Assembly: GCF_900100315.1 (NCBI RefSeq)
Contig: NZ_FNFF01000031.1
Coordinates: 1 to 32,142 of the forward strand
Length of the DNA stretch: 32,142 bases
Direction: 5' to 3'
Source of the DNA: Streptomyces indicus
GTDB taxonomy: Bacteria; Actinomycetota; Actinomycetes; Streptomycetales; Streptomycetaceae
The first letter of the stretch is position 1. Each line of letters starts with the position of its first letter. This document shows positions 22,120-30,356 of this stretch, one piece after another. The position numbers were made by a program, and so were the translations under genes. The notes under the pieces are model-generated. The model saw only the letters and a program-made list of their open reading frames with translations. It ran no database searches and was not told where the DNA came from.

Positions 22120-22137
22120 CTCACCCGCGGGGGTGAG
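22120..22137. promoter_or_regulatory. Hairpin/palindrome between response regulator and MMPL genes
   Basis: CTCACCC (22120-22126) / GGGTGAG (22131-22137) around GCGG. It lies downstream of the response regulator stop and 104 bp upstream of the MMPL start, so it can serve as terminator or as operator. Confidence 0.4.
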
Positions 22138-22182
22138 GAGTCGGTCGTACGAGGGGGGCCGTCCGCCTCAGGAGGAAGTGGC

Positions 22183-22848
22183 TCAACTCCCGGGCACCAC
22201 AAGCCCGCTCTCGTACGCGCAGATCACCGCCTGCACCCGGTCGCGCAGCCCCAGCTTGCTCAGCACATTGCTGACGTGGGTCTTCACGGTGTGCTCGCTC
22301 ACCACGAACGCCTCCGCGATCTCCGCGTTGGTGAGCCCGCGCGCGAGCAGACGCAGCGTCTCCTCCTCACGGGCGGTGAGGACGGCGAGGCGCGTCGGCG
22401 AGGGTTCGGCGGCGGATTCGGTACGGCGTCTGCGGACGACATCGGCGACCAGGCGGCGGGTCACGGAGGGCGCGAGCAGCGAGTCGCCGGAAGCAACGAC
22501 CCGCACGGCATGCACCAGGTCGTCCCTGCGCACGTCCTTGAGGAGGAAGCCGCTCGCCCCCGCGTACAGCGCCTCATACACGTACTCGTCGAGGTCGAAG
22601 GTGGTGAGCATGACCACCTTGCAGGTGGACTCCGCGCACACCACGCGCGCCGCCTCCAGGCCGTCCATGCCGGGCATGCGGATGTCGAGCAGCAGCACGT
22701 CGGGGGCGTGCCGGCGCACCGCCTCCACCGCCTCGCCGCCGTCGCCCGCCTCGGCGACCACCTCGATGTCCGGCTGCGCGTCCAGGATCATCGAGAAGCC
22801 GCTGCGCACCAGCTCCTGGTCGTCGGCGACGACCACGCGCACGCTCAT
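22183..22848 (-). CDS. NarL/FixJ-family response regulator
   Basis: 221 residues. The receiver domain (1-120) has acid pair D9-D10, phosphoacceptor D55 (DVLLLDIRMPGMDG), TT at 82-83 and K104 (GFLLKDV). The C-terminal LuxR-type HTH is at about 152-215: LTAREEETLRLLARGLTNAEIAEAFVVSEHTVKTHVSNVLSKLGL. The start ATG overlaps the kinase stop (ATGA, 22845-22848), so partner levels are coupled. Phosphorylated by the adjacent kinase, it should act as a DNA-binding activator or repressor. The MMPL transporter immediately downstream is the obvious target candidate. Confidence 0.95.
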   Translation of the reverse strand: MSVRVVVADDQELVRSGFSMILDAQPDIEVVAEAGDGGEAVEAVRRHAPDVLLLDIRMPGMDGLEAARVVCAESTCKVVMLTTFDLDEYVYEALYAGASGFLLKDVRRDDLVHAVRVVASGDSLLAPSVTRRLVADVVRRRRTESAAEPSPTRLAVLTAREEETLRLLARGLTNAEIAEAFVVSEHTVKTHVSNVLSKLGLRDRVQAVICAYESGLVVPGS

Positions 22849-24038
22849 CCGACCCGCTGCGCCGACTCGACGGGCAGCGTCACGATCACCCAGAACCCGC
22901 CGTCCGGCCCCGGCCCCGTCGCCGCCGTGCCCCCGCAGGCGGCCGCGCGCTCCCGTATCCCGATCAGCCCCTGCCCCGCGCCCCGCACCCGAGCCTCTCT
23001 CCGGCTCCGCCCGTCATCACGCACCGTGACCCGCAACTCGCGCTCCCCCCAGTCGAGTTGAACGGCGGCCCGGGTGGCCCCCGCATGCTTCACGGTATTC
23101 GTCAGCGCCTCCTGTACAACCCGGTACGCGGCCACCTCCACGTCCGCGGGCAGCCCGGCCGGCTCCCCGGTGCGCAGCAGCTCCACCTTCAGACCGGCCG
23201 CCCGCACCTGCTCGACGAGGCGGGCGATCCCGGCGATGCTCGGCTGCGGACTGCGCTCGGGCCCGTCCGGCTCCCCTTCCCTCTCCTCCCTCAACACCCC
23301 GAGCAGACGTCGCAGTTGGGACATGGCATCGCGCCCCGCGCCCGCGATGGCGTCGAAGGCGGCCTCGGCGCGCGCGGGATCGCTGCGCACCACCACCGGG
23401 CCCGCCTCCGCCTGCACCACCATCAGACTCACTGCGTGGGCGAGGATGTCGTGCATGTCGCGGGCGATCCGGGCGCGTTCGCGGGCCACGGCCCGAGCCG
23501 CCTCCATCTCGCTCTCGTACGCGAGCCTGCGGGCCCGCTCCTCCACGGCCGCGGTGTAGGCGCGCTGGATCCGCGCGAGCCGCCCGAGCCCGTACGCGCC
23601 GAGCAGGCTCGTGAGGTGGAAGGCGTACTCGAAGGGCTCGGCGTTCTCCTTGAGCGACATCGAGAGCACCGCACCCGTCAGCCACACCAGGAGCATCAGC
23701 CGGCGCGGCCAACGCCGCCCGATCGCGGCGACGGTGTAGAGCACGACGAACCCGCCGTAGACGACATCCGGCGGCGGGGAGTGGTGCAGGGTCATCGCCG
23801 TGGTCGCGAAGCCGACCGCGCACCCGGACAGATACGGGTGGCGGCGCCGCCACACGAGCGGCACGGCGGTCGCGGCGCCGAAGAGGAACCCCAGCAGGGT
23901 CAGGGCGTCGTCGTTCTCCCGCTCGGGCAGCAGGAACTGCAACGAGACACCGAGCAGGACGAGCCCGGCCAGGGCGACGTCCACGACCTGGGGACGGCGG
24001 ACGGCACGCAGCCAGGACGGTTCGGGACGGTCGGACAT
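22845..24038 (-). CDS. Sensor histidine kinase (HisKA_3 type)
   Basis: 397 residues, ATG 24038. The N-terminal third has about five hydrophobic segments (17-37, 47-63, 74-84, 94-107, 112-129) with very short loops, so it senses within or near the membrane and lacks a large external domain. The dimerisation/phosphoacceptor region has RARIARDMHDILAHAVSLMVVQAEAG with H196. The HATPase domain shows EALTNTVKHAGATRAAV (N box), VRDDGRS and GAGQGLIGIRERAAACGG (G boxes). It is the partner of the overlapping NarL-type regulator. The signal is unknown; membrane stress is plausible given the MMPL neighbour. Confidence 0.93.
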   Translation of the reverse strand: MSDRPEPSWLRAVRRPQVVDVALAGLVLLGVSLQFLLPERENDDALTLLGFLFGAATAVPLVWRRRHPYLSGCAVGFATTAMTLHHSPPPDVVYGGFVVLYTVAAIGRRWPRRLMLLVWLTGAVLSMSLKENAEPFEYAFHLTSLLGAYGLGRLARIQRAYTAAVEERARRLAYESEMEAARAVARERARIARDMHDILAHAVSLMVVQAEAGPVVVRSDPARAEAAFDAIAGAGRDAMSQLRRLLGVLREEREGEPDGPERSPQPSIAGIARLVEQVRAAGLKVELLRTGEPAGLPADVEVAAYRVVQEALTNTVKHAGATRAAVQLDWGERELRVTVRDDGRSRREARVRGAGQGLIGIRERAAACGGTAATGPGPDGGFWVIVTLPVESAQRVG

Positions 24039-24171
24039 ACGGCAACTCCTGGGTGGGGAGGGCCGGTTCGGGTGCGTTCAGTATCGGGTCGGGGCGGGGG
24101 CGGGGAATCGCCGGTGCGAGGGATTTCGCGCGCTGCTCGGCCTCGACTCAGCCCCTGCCGCGTTTGAGCAG

Positions 24172-24214
24172 ATCCGACCGGAGGTCGGATGCGGGGTCCG
24201 GGGCGGAGCCCCGG
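24172..24214. repeat. Two adjacent GGA-loop hairpins, Streptomyces-type intergenic repeat
   Basis: ATCCGACC-GGA-GGTCGGAT (24172-24190) and CCGGGGC-GGA-GCCCCGG (24198-24214), followed by TTTCGGGAAGGGGCGGGG. I have the impression of seeing the second hairpin with this tail often between Streptomyces genes. It lies in the leader of the PfkB gene and upstream of the divergent kinase gene. Confidence 0.6.
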
Positions 24215-24250
24215 TTTCGGGAAGGGGCGGGGCGGGGGAAAGAACCCTCC

Positions 24251-25168
24251 GTGATCGCCGCAGCCGGAGAAGCCCTGATCGACCTGGTCCCCCAGCAGGG
24301 CACGGACCAGAAACTCCCCGCACTCGAACCGAAGCTCGGCGGCGGCCCCTTCAACACCGCCCGCGCCCTGTCCCGCCTGGGCACCGACACCGCCTTCTGC
24401 TCCCGCATCTCCCGCGACCACTTCGGCGAGGCACTTCTCGCCGCCCTGCACGCCGACGGCGTGGACACCTCCCTCGTGCAGCGGGGCCCGGAGCCCACCA
24501 CGCTCGCGGTGGCCCACATCGAGCCCGGCAGCGGTTCGGCCTCGTACTCCTTCTATACGGAGGGGACCGCCGACCGCCTCTTCGAACTCCCCGCCCCCGT
24601 CCCGGACTTGAGGGCGGTCTGCTTCGGCACCTGCTCCCTCGTCCTGGAGCCCGGCGCCACGGCGTACGAGGAACTCCTGCGCACCGCCGACGAGCGCGGC
24701 GTGTTCACCGCGCTCGACCCCAACATCCGCGCCGGCCTGATCGAGGACCCGGCAGCGTACCGCACCCGCTTCCTCGGCTGGCTCCCCCACGTACGCCTCC
24801 TGAAGCTCTCCGAGGAGGACGCGGCCTGGCTCGCGGACGGTGCGCCGGTGCGCGGTGCGCTCAAGGAGTGGCTGGCCGCGGGCCCGCAGGCGGTGGTCCT
24901 GACCCGCGGCGGCGAGGGCCTGACCGCGTACACGGCCGACGGGTCCGAGCACCACGCGCCCGGTGTGCCCGTGGACGTGGTGGACACGATCGGCGCGGGC
25001 GACACGGTCAACGCGGCCCTGCTGCACCGCCTCGACCGGCTCGGCGCCCTGACCCGCACCCCGACCGCGGACGAGTGGCGCGACGTGCTCGCCTTCGCGG
25101 CCCGCGCGGCGGCGGTCACCTGCTCGCGGGCGGGGGCGGAGCCTCCGTACGCGCACGAGCTGGCCTGA
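24251..25168 (+). CDS. PfkB-family carbohydrate kinase (fructokinase-like)
   Basis: 305 residues from GTG 24251, with GGGGGAAAG just upstream. It starts VIAAAGEALIDLVP and has PfkB signature 1 in GGGPFNTARALSRLGTDTAFCSR and signature 2 in DVVDTIGAGDTVNAALLHRL, where the GAGD aspartate is the catalytic base. The middle contains ALDPNIRAGLIED (substrate/phosphate contact) and KLSEEDAAWLADG. Closest in plan to fructokinases/2-keto-3-deoxygluconate kinases, transferring phosphate from ATP to a sugar; the exact sugar cannot be read. Cytosolic. It stands alone, divergent from the sensor kinase and convergent with a TetR gene. Confidence 0.9.
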   Translation: MIAAAGEALIDLVPQQGTDQKLPALEPKLGGGPFNTARALSRLGTDTAFCSRISRDHFGEALLAALHADGVDTSLVQRGPEPTTLAVAHIEPGSGSASYSFYTEGTADRLFELPAPVPDLRAVCFGTCSLVLEPGATAYEELLRTADERGVFTALDPNIRAGLIEDPAAYRTRFLGWLPHVRLLKLSEEDAAWLADGAPVRGALKEWLAAGPQAVVLTRGGEGLTAYTADGSEHHAPGVPVDVVDTIGAGDTVNAALLHRLDRLGALTRTPTADEWRDVLAFAARAAAVTCSRAGAEPPYAHELA

Positions 25169-25220
25169 ACCGCGGGCAGGCTTGAGCCGCGAACCGGACC
25201 GACGCCAATGCCGACGCGGC

Positions 25221-25826
25221 TCAGGCCCGCACGAAGACCCCGGCCTTCCCCGCCGCCACCGCCGCCTCGGCCGCACGGTCGGCGGCCGCCTCGTCGAGCG
25301 GGTCGCCGCTGGCGAGGAACCGGTAGTAGAGGGGCGCGGAGACGGCCCGTACGACCTCGCGCGCATCCGTACCGTCCGGCAACTCGCCTCGCCCGACGGC
25401 CAGTTCGACGCAAGGCGCCCACTCCTCGATCCGTACCGCATAGAAGCGGTGCAGGGCCGCCGCGGCCGCGTCGTCGCAGCTCGCCGCCGCGATCACCGCG
25501 CGGAACAGCCTGCTCTGGCGCGGGTCGGCCAGGGTGCGGCGCACCAGGTGGGCGTTGGCGCGCAGGTCCTCGACGAGCGTCCCGTGGTCGCTGCGCGGCT
25601 CGGACTGCTCGGCCATGTCGGCGAGCAGATCGGCGACGAGCGCGGTGGCGCTGCCCCAGCGCCGGTACACGGTCGTCTTGCCGACGCCCGCGCGCTGCGC
25701 GACCTCGGCGAGGTCGAGCTGCGCGAAGCCGTGCTCGGCGAGGGCGTCACCGGCCGCGTCGAGTACGGCGGCACGGACGCGGGCGGTGCGGCCACCGGGG
25801 CGCACGGTGCCAGGGGCGTTCTCCAT
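25221..25826 (-). CDS. TetR/AcrR-family regulator with self-operator
   Basis: 201 residues, ATG 25826. The HTH is at about 13-60: RVRAAVLDAAGDALAEHGFAQLDLAEVAQRAGVGKTTVYRRWGSATALVADLL. The ligand-binding domain resembles the TetR_C_16/C_11 types with SRLFRAVIAAASCDDAAAAALHRFYAVRIEEW and SAPLYYRFLASGDPLDEAAADRAAE. A perfect 14-bp palindrome lies 15 bp upstream of the start, so it most likely represses itself. The gene upstream on the same strand is MgtE, whose stop is at 25880, leaving only this short promoter gap. The regulated partner is not obvious. Confidence 0.92.
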   Translation of the reverse strand: MENAPGTVRPGGRTARVRAAVLDAAGDALAEHGFAQLDLAEVAQRAGVGKTTVYRRWGSATALVADLLADMAEQSEPRSDHGTLVEDLRANAHLVRRTLADPRQSRLFRAVIAAASCDDAAAAALHRFYAVRIEEWAPCVELAVGRGELPDGTDAREVVRAVSAPLYYRFLASGDPLDEAAADRAAEAAVAAGKAGVFVRA

Positions 25827-25840
25827 GAAGCCAGCTTAAC

Positions 25841-25854
25841 GGGAATCGATTCCC
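25841..25854. promoter_or_regulatory. Palindrome GGGAATCGATTCCC, TetR autoregulatory site
   Basis: A perfect 14-bp palindrome 14 bases before the TetR start, between it and the MgtE stop. Its size and symmetry fit a TetR dimer site overlapping the promoter. Confidence 0.7.
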
Positions 25855-25879
25855 CTTATATGCGGCCCCGGGAAGAGCC

Positions 25880-27226
25880 TCAGAGCCCCAGCACCACCCG
25901 CGCGATCATGAAGTAGATGATCAAGCCGGTGGCATCCACGAACGTCGTCACCAGCGGAGCCGAGATCACCGCCGGGTCGATCCCCAGCTTCCTGGCGAGC
26001 AGCGGCATGCCGCCCCCGATCACCGCCGCCCACGCGCACACCGCGACCAGGGTCAGGCCCACGACCAGGGCGATGTCCGCGTTCTTCGCGATCACCCACG
26101 CGAAGACGAGACCAACCACGCCAAGCATCACACCGAGCAGGAACCCGACCCGGCACTCGCGCCAGGCCACCTTGAGCACGTCCCCGGGCCGCACCTCGCC
26201 GACGGCGATGGCGCGCACGGCACCCGTCGCGGCCTGGGCGCCGACGTTTCCGCCGGTGCCGACGAGCAGCGGGATGAACAGCGCGAGCGCAGTGACCTTC
26301 GCGATGTCCGCCTCGAACGCCTCCAGCACCTTCGCCGTCAGTGTGGCCGCCACGATCAGGAGCAGCAGCCAGACGACGCGGGAGCGCGCGAGCCGCAGCA
26401 CGCTGGCCGTCAGATAGTGCCCCTCGATCGGGCTGGCGGCGGCCTGCCGGGCGATGTCCTCGGTGTCGGCGGCCTCGATGACCTCCAGGGCGTCGTCGAT
26501 GGTGAGGAGGCCGACGAGCCGGTCCTCGCTGTCGACCACCGGCAGGTCGAGCAGGTTGCCCTCCTGCATGAGACGGGCCGCGGACTCGGCGGTGTCGCCG
26601 GCGTGCGCCCGCAGGTGCGCGGTGTCGATGAGCCCGTTCAGGGCGTCGGCGGGATCGGCCAGGACCAGGTCCTTCAGGCCGACGACCCCGATGAGCCGCC
26701 GCCCGGCGTCGGTCACCGGCAGCGTGTACACGGTCTCGGCCTCGGGCCCTTCCCGCCGTACGCGCTCCAGGGCCTCACCGACCGTGATGTGCTCCTTGAG
26801 CCGGACGACCTCGGGGGTCATGAACCGGCCCACCGACCCCGGCTCGTATCCGAGCAGCGTGGCCGTCAGCTCCCGCTCGCGCGGGCTGAGCCCGGCCAGG
26901 ACCCGCTGCGTGAAGTTGGCGGGCGCCTCGCCGAGGAGCCGGGCGCGGTCGTCCGGGTCCATGCCTTCGACGATGTCGCGGAAGGACTGGTCGCGTACGG
27001 CGCTGAGGATCTTCTGCTGCTCGACCCCGTCGAGCTCCCCGAACACCTCCGAGGCCCGGTCCTTGTCGAGCAGCCGGAACAGCACCCCAGCCGTCACCTG
27101 GTCGGCGCGGGTGATCTCCTCGGCGATCTCGTGGTCCGGGCGCTCGGCCAGCCACTGCTGCAGATGCCCGACGTCGTGCGCGGCGACCAGGTCGGAGAGC
27201 TTCGCTTCGGCGGTGCGCTCGGTCAT
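25880..27226 (-). CDS. mgtE: Magnesium transporter MgtE
   Basis: 448 residues, ATG 27226. It has the expected order: N-terminal helical superhelix domain (LSDLVAAHDVGHLQQWLAERPDHEIAEEI..., about 1-125); a CBS pair (MTPEVVRLKEHITVGEALERV and AHLRAHAGDTAESAARLMQEGNLLDLPVVDSEDRLVGLLTIDDAL); and a C-terminal pore domain of five helices (about 280-448) with LFIPLLVGTGGNVGAQAATGAVRA and PAVISAPLVTTFVDATGLIIYF. The GGNxGxQ and the P.....L.TT..D motifs are the MgtE pore and Mg2+ site. It is a homodimeric Mg2+ channel gated by cytosolic Mg2+. No M-box leader fits in the 64-bp gap to the divergent glycosylase gene, so gating is likely at protein level. Confidence 0.95.
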   Translation of the reverse strand: MTERTAEAKLSDLVAAHDVGHLQQWLAERPDHEIAEEITRADQVTAGVLFRLLDKDRASEVFGELDGVEQQKILSAVRDQSFRDIVEGMDPDDRARLLGEAPANFTQRVLAGLSPRERELTATLLGYEPGSVGRFMTPEVVRLKEHITVGEALERVRREGPEAETVYTLPVTDAGRRLIGVVGLKDLVLADPADALNGLIDTAHLRAHAGDTAESAARLMQEGNLLDLPVVDSEDRLVGLLTIDDALEVIEAADTEDIARQAAASPIEGHYLTASVLRLARSRVVWLLLLIVAATLTAKVLEAFEADIAKVTALALFIPLLVGTGGNVGAQAATGAVRAIAVGEVRPGDVLKVAWRECRVGFLLGVMLGVVGLVFAWVIAKNADIALVVGLTLVAVCAWAAVIGGGMPLLARKLGIDPAVISAPLVTTFVDATGLIIYFMIARVVLGL

Positions 27227-27290
27227 GGGTTCAGCTTCGGGCCACCGCACCCGTGTCGCACCCCGCCGGGACCGACGGGATCATGGCCGT

Positions 27291-27911
27291 ATGACCGCGA
27301 AGAAGACCGCGAAGAACTCAGCCGTCGAGATCCACCTCGCCCAGAACCCCGAGGCCGACGAGCTCCTCGGCCGCAGCCCGCTCGCCGCCCTGGTCGGCAT
27401 GCTGCTCGACCAGCAGGTGCCGATGGAGTGGGCGTTCACGGGCCCGTACACGATCGCCGAGCGGCTCGGCCGGGACGACCTGGACGCGCACGAGATCGCG
27501 GCGTACGACCCCGAGGCCTTCACCGAGCTGTTCAAGACGAAGCCGGCCGTGCACCGCTACCCCGGCTCGATGGCCCAGCGCGTGCAGCAGCTGTGCCGCT
27601 ACCTGGTCGACGAGTACGACGGCGACGCCACCGCCCTGTGGTCGGACGTGAAGGACGGCAAGGAGCTGCTCGCCCGGCTCAAGGCGCTGCCCGGGTACGG
27701 GGAGCAGAAGGCGAAGATCTTCGTGGCGGTGCTCGGCAAGCGCTACGGCGTCACGCCCGAGGGCTGGCGCGAGGCGGCCGGTTCGTACGGGGACAAGGAC
27801 TCCTACCGCTCGGCGGCCGACATCACCGGGCCCGAGTCGCTCGCGAAGGTGCGGGCGTTCAAGCAGGAGATGAAGGCGGCGGCGAAGGCGGCCAAGTCCG
27901 CGAAGGCCTGA
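27291..27911 (+). CDS. HhH-GPD base-excision DNA repair protein
   Basis: 206 residues, ATG 27291. A Lys-rich start is followed by PLAALVGMLLDQQVPMEWAFTGPYTIAERLG, the opening of the actinobacterial HhH-GPD family. A helix-hairpin-helix ELLARLKALPGYGEQKAKIFVAVLGKRYGV binds the DNA backbone, and a Lys/Ala-rich tail (EMKAAAKAAKSAKA) could add nonspecific DNA affinity. No FeS Cys cluster is present. Such proteins excise damaged bases; specificity is unknown, and the catalytic Asp of classic HhH-GPD enzymes is not evident by eye. No good ribosome site is seen. It is divergent from MgtE. Confidence 0.88.
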   Translation: MTAKKTAKNSAVEIHLAQNPEADELLGRSPLAALVGMLLDQQVPMEWAFTGPYTIAERLGRDDLDAHEIAAYDPEAFTELFKTKPAVHRYPGSMAQRVQQLCRYLVDEYDGDATALWSDVKDGKELLARLKALPGYGEQKAKIFVAVLGKRYGVTPEGWREAAGSYGDKDSYRSAADITGPESLAKVRAFKQEMKAAAKAAKSAKA

Positions 27912-28035
27912 CGCCCGCGGACGCCACCGGAAGCCGACGCCCGACCCACCGCGAGCCGACCCGCCGCACCCCCATCCGGGCGGATCTGTCCGCTCCCCCG
28001 TCGTGCCCCGTGCCGAGCCGGGGACATGACGTGGT

Positions 28036-28371
28036 GTGAGCGTTCCCCACCGGGCCCGAGGCCCCCTGCACCGCGCCGCCGCGCTGCGCACGGTGCTGCT
28101 CGCCCTGGTCGCGCTCGCCCTCGCCCTCGCGGGGCCCGCGGCCGCCGCGACCGCCCCCGCCGTCCCGCCGGCCGTGACGGCCGAGGCGGAGACCGCCGAA
28201 TGCGCCGGGGACGGCGGGACACGCCCCGCCTCCCGGCGCGAACTGCCCGCACCGCTCACCCCGCGCGACCGCGAGCCCCCGGTCCCGCGGGTCCTGCCGC
28301 CCGCCCCGTACGCGGCGGACGTCCACGTGCCGGCCGCCTCCCCGTCCCGTACCACCGTCCTGCGCTGCTGA
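28036..28371 (+). CDS. Small secreted or membrane-anchored protein, unknown
   Basis: 111 residues from GTG 28036. The N-terminus has Arg/His residues and then a hydrophobic stretch (AALRTVLLALVALALALAGPAAAA), a signal peptide or anchor with likely cleavage after AAAA near residue 38. The mature part is Pro/Ala/Arg-rich with no recognised domain and ends TTVLRC, with a second Cys in AECAGDGG. Ribosome site weak. Biased codon use throughout supports coding. It is followed 59 bp later by a small hydrophilic gene and then a terminator, so the two may form one transcript. Confidence 0.6.
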   Translation: MSVPHRARGPLHRAAALRTVLLALVALALALAGPAAAATAPAVPPAVTAEAETAECAGDGGTRPASRRELPAPLTPRDREPPVPRVLPPAPYAADVHVPAASPSRTTVLRC

Positions 28372-28430
28372 TCCGGCCGAGCACCAGATGCGAAGCCCAC
28401 GAACCAGCGAGACAGCGCAAGGACACCCCC

Positions 28431-28598
28431 ATGCCCAAGGACCCCTACGCGGTACTGCACGCCCTGCTCCGCGCCGAATCCGTACGCGAGCGCCGCAGCC
28501 TGCGCGCCGACGACCGGACCGCCGGGAACGGCGACCGGGAGCAGCGCCCCGAGCAGCAGGACGGGAAGCAGCAGCATCTGAAGCAGCACCGGGACTGA
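28431..28598 (+). CDS. 55-residue hydrophilic protein
   Basis: ATG 28431 with AAGGA at 28419-28423. It opens MPKDPYAVLHALLRAESVRE, an N-terminal amphipathic helix I recall from short actinobacterial proteins. The remainder is Arg/Asp/Gln-rich and disordered (QRPEQQDGKQQHLKQHRD). No signal or membrane segment. Function unknown. Ends 27 bp before a strong terminator. Confidence 0.6.
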   Translation: MPKDPYAVLHALLRAESVRERRSLRADDRTAGNGDREQRPEQQDGKQQHLKQHRD

Positions 28599-28625
28599 GC
28601 CCCGCCCGGTACCGGACCTCAGGCC

Positions 28626-28654
28626 GGCCCCGCATGTCAGGCACATGCGGGGCC
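28626..28654 (+). terminator. Strong terminator hairpin
   Basis: GGCCCCGCATGT (28626-28637) / ACATGCGGGGCC (28643-28654), 12 perfect pairs around CAGGC. It ends the upstream small-gene transcript and insulates the aminopeptidase gene. Confidence 0.8.
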
Positions 28655-28761
28655 AATCCGGCGAAACCGAACACGAGTTGCACAGGACCCCTATCCGGGG
28701 ATCCCGCCGGTCGCTACCGTCCCTCCCACCTCGTTCGCACTGCCTTTGGGGAAGGACCTCT

Positions 28762-30333
28762 GTGAACGCAAGAACTCGCTCGCGCAGCACGATCGCCGCC
28801 ATCGCCGCCGTCGCGCTCGCCACGCCCCTGCTGCTCGCCTCCGCGGGAACGGCCACCGCCGACCGCGGCCGCGGGCACGGCAACCCGGCCAAGGACGCCG
28901 CCAAGCTCGCCCGCGAGCTGGTCGAGGAGTCGTCCGCGAAGGGCGCGTACCGCCACCTGCAGAAGTTCCAGGCGATAGCGGACGCCCACGACGGCCACCG
29001 CGCCGCCGGGTCGCCCGGCCACGACGCCTCCGCGAAGTACGTCTACGAGTACCTGAAGAAGGCGGGCTACAAGGTCAGTTACGACGCCTTCGAGTTCGTC
29101 TACACCGAGACGCTCGCCGAGCGCCTCGCGGTCGTGACGCCCACGCCGCGGACCATCGACATCCAGGCGATGACGTACACGAAGTCCACACCGGTGGGCG
29201 GCATCAAGGCCGCCGTCGCCGCCGTGCCCGTGGACACCACCACGGGCTGCGAACCGGAGGACTACGCGTCCGGCACCTTCACCGGCAAGATCGCCCTGAT
29301 CAAGCGCGGCGGCTGCCCCTTCGCGCAGAAGCAGGCCGCGGCCGCCGACGCGGGCGCCTCCGGCGCGATCATCTACAACAACACCGAAGGGGTGCTCTCC
29401 GGCACCATCGGCGACCCGGCCGCGGGCCGCATCCCGACCGGCGGCATCACGCTGGCCGAGGGCGAGGCGCTGGCCGCCGAGGTCGCGAAGGGCGAGGTCA
29501 CGGTCGACTTCGAGATCCGCGAGTTCCAGGAGACCCGGACGACGAACAACGTCATCGCGGAGACCCGCGGCGGCAACGCCGACAACACGGTGATGCTCGG
29601 CGCCCACCTCGACTCGGTCACCGCGGGCCCCGGCATCAACGACAACGCCTCGGGCTCCGCGGGCCTCCTCGAGGTCGCCAAGCAGCTCGCGGACGAGACC
29701 CGGCACGGCAAGCAGCCGCGCAACAAGGTCAAGTTCGCGTTCTGGTCGGCCGAGGAGAACGGTCTGATCGGCTCCGAGAAGTACGTCGAGAAGCTCACCG
29801 AGGAGCAGCGGAAGGACATCCGCCTCTACCTCAACTTCGACATGATCGCCTCGCCGAACTACGGCCTGTTCGTCTACGACGGCGACGACTCCGACAAGGA
29901 GGGCGAGGGCCCGGGGCCCGAGGGCAGCGCCCAACTGGAGCGCGACATCAACGAGTTCCTCGACCGCCGGGGCGCCCCGCACGAGGGCACGGACTTCACC
30001 GGCCGCTCGGACTACGGCCCGTTCATCGCGGTCGGCATCCCGTCGGGCGGCACGTTCACCGGCGCCGAGGGCATCAAGACCCCGGAGCAGGCGGCGAAGT
30101 TCGGCGGCGAGGCGGGGGTCGCGTACGACCCGTGCTACCACGCGGCCTGCGACGACCTCAGCAACATCAGCATGAAGGCCCTGGGCATCAACATCGACGT
30201 GATCGCCAACGCGGTCGGCACGTACGCCCACGACCTGAGCTCCCTCACCAAGCCGGTGACCTCCGTGCCCACCGAGGGCGACGCGGGCAGCGGCGGCGGT
30301 CTGCACGAGGACCACGACCGCGTGAGCGAGTGA
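28762..30333 (+). CDS. Secreted M28 aminopeptidase with PA domain
   Basis: 523 residues from GTG 28762, with GGGGAAGGA at 28748-28756. Sec signal RTRSRS plus a hydrophobic core ends at about residue 34 (TATA-DRG). A PA (protease-associated) insert (about 115-250) contains KIALIKRGGCPFAQKQ and GAIIYNN. The M28 peptidase domain carries the zinc set: H282 (GAHLDSV), D294 (NDNASGS, bridging), E331/E332 (SAEENGLIGS; general base and ligand), D360 (NFDMIAS) and H460 (CYHAACD). This is the S. griseus/aminopeptidase Y type that releases N-terminal hydrophobic residues; length and order are normal. Secreted to the medium, probably for peptide nutrition. Monocistronic between terminators. Confidence 0.93.
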   Translation: MNARTRSRSTIAAIAAVALATPLLLASAGTATADRGRGHGNPAKDAAKLARELVEESSAKGAYRHLQKFQAIADAHDGHRAAGSPGHDASAKYVYEYLKKAGYKVSYDAFEFVYTETLAERLAVVTPTPRTIDIQAMTYTKSTPVGGIKAAVAAVPVDTTTGCEPEDYASGTFTGKIALIKRGGCPFAQKQAAAADAGASGAIIYNNTEGVLSGTIGDPAAGRIPTGGITLAEGEALAAEVAKGEVTVDFEIREFQETRTTNNVIAETRGGNADNTVMLGAHLDSVTAGPGINDNASGSAGLLEVAKQLADETRHGKQPRNKVKFAFWSAEENGLIGSEKYVEKLTEEQRKDIRLYLNFDMIASPNYGLFVYDGDDSDKEGEGPGPEGSAQLERDINEFLDRRGAPHEGTDFTGRSDYGPFIAVGIPSGGTFTGAEGIKTPEQAAKFGGEAGVAYDPCYHAACDDLSNISMKALGINIDVIANAVGTYAHDLSSLTKPVTSVPTEGDAGSGGGLHEDHDRVSE

Positions 30334-30356
30334 CCTGAACCGCTCGATCGAGAGAT

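Noticed and set aside
19776..22136. Long + strand open frame (786 codons) opposite the MMPL gene
   Set aside because: Shadow of a GC-biased gene: Asp/Glu/His/Arg-rich low-complexity translation with no domain, while the minus strand gives a full MMPL protein.
27227..27290. M-box magnesium riboswitch before mgtE
   Set aside because: Only 64 bp separate the divergent genes, too short for an M-box, and no such structure is seen.
28714..30315. Minus-strand frame of 533 codons opposite the aminopeptidase
   Set aside because: Val/Ala/Gly/Asp-rich antisense translation; the + strand holds the complete M28 zinc site.
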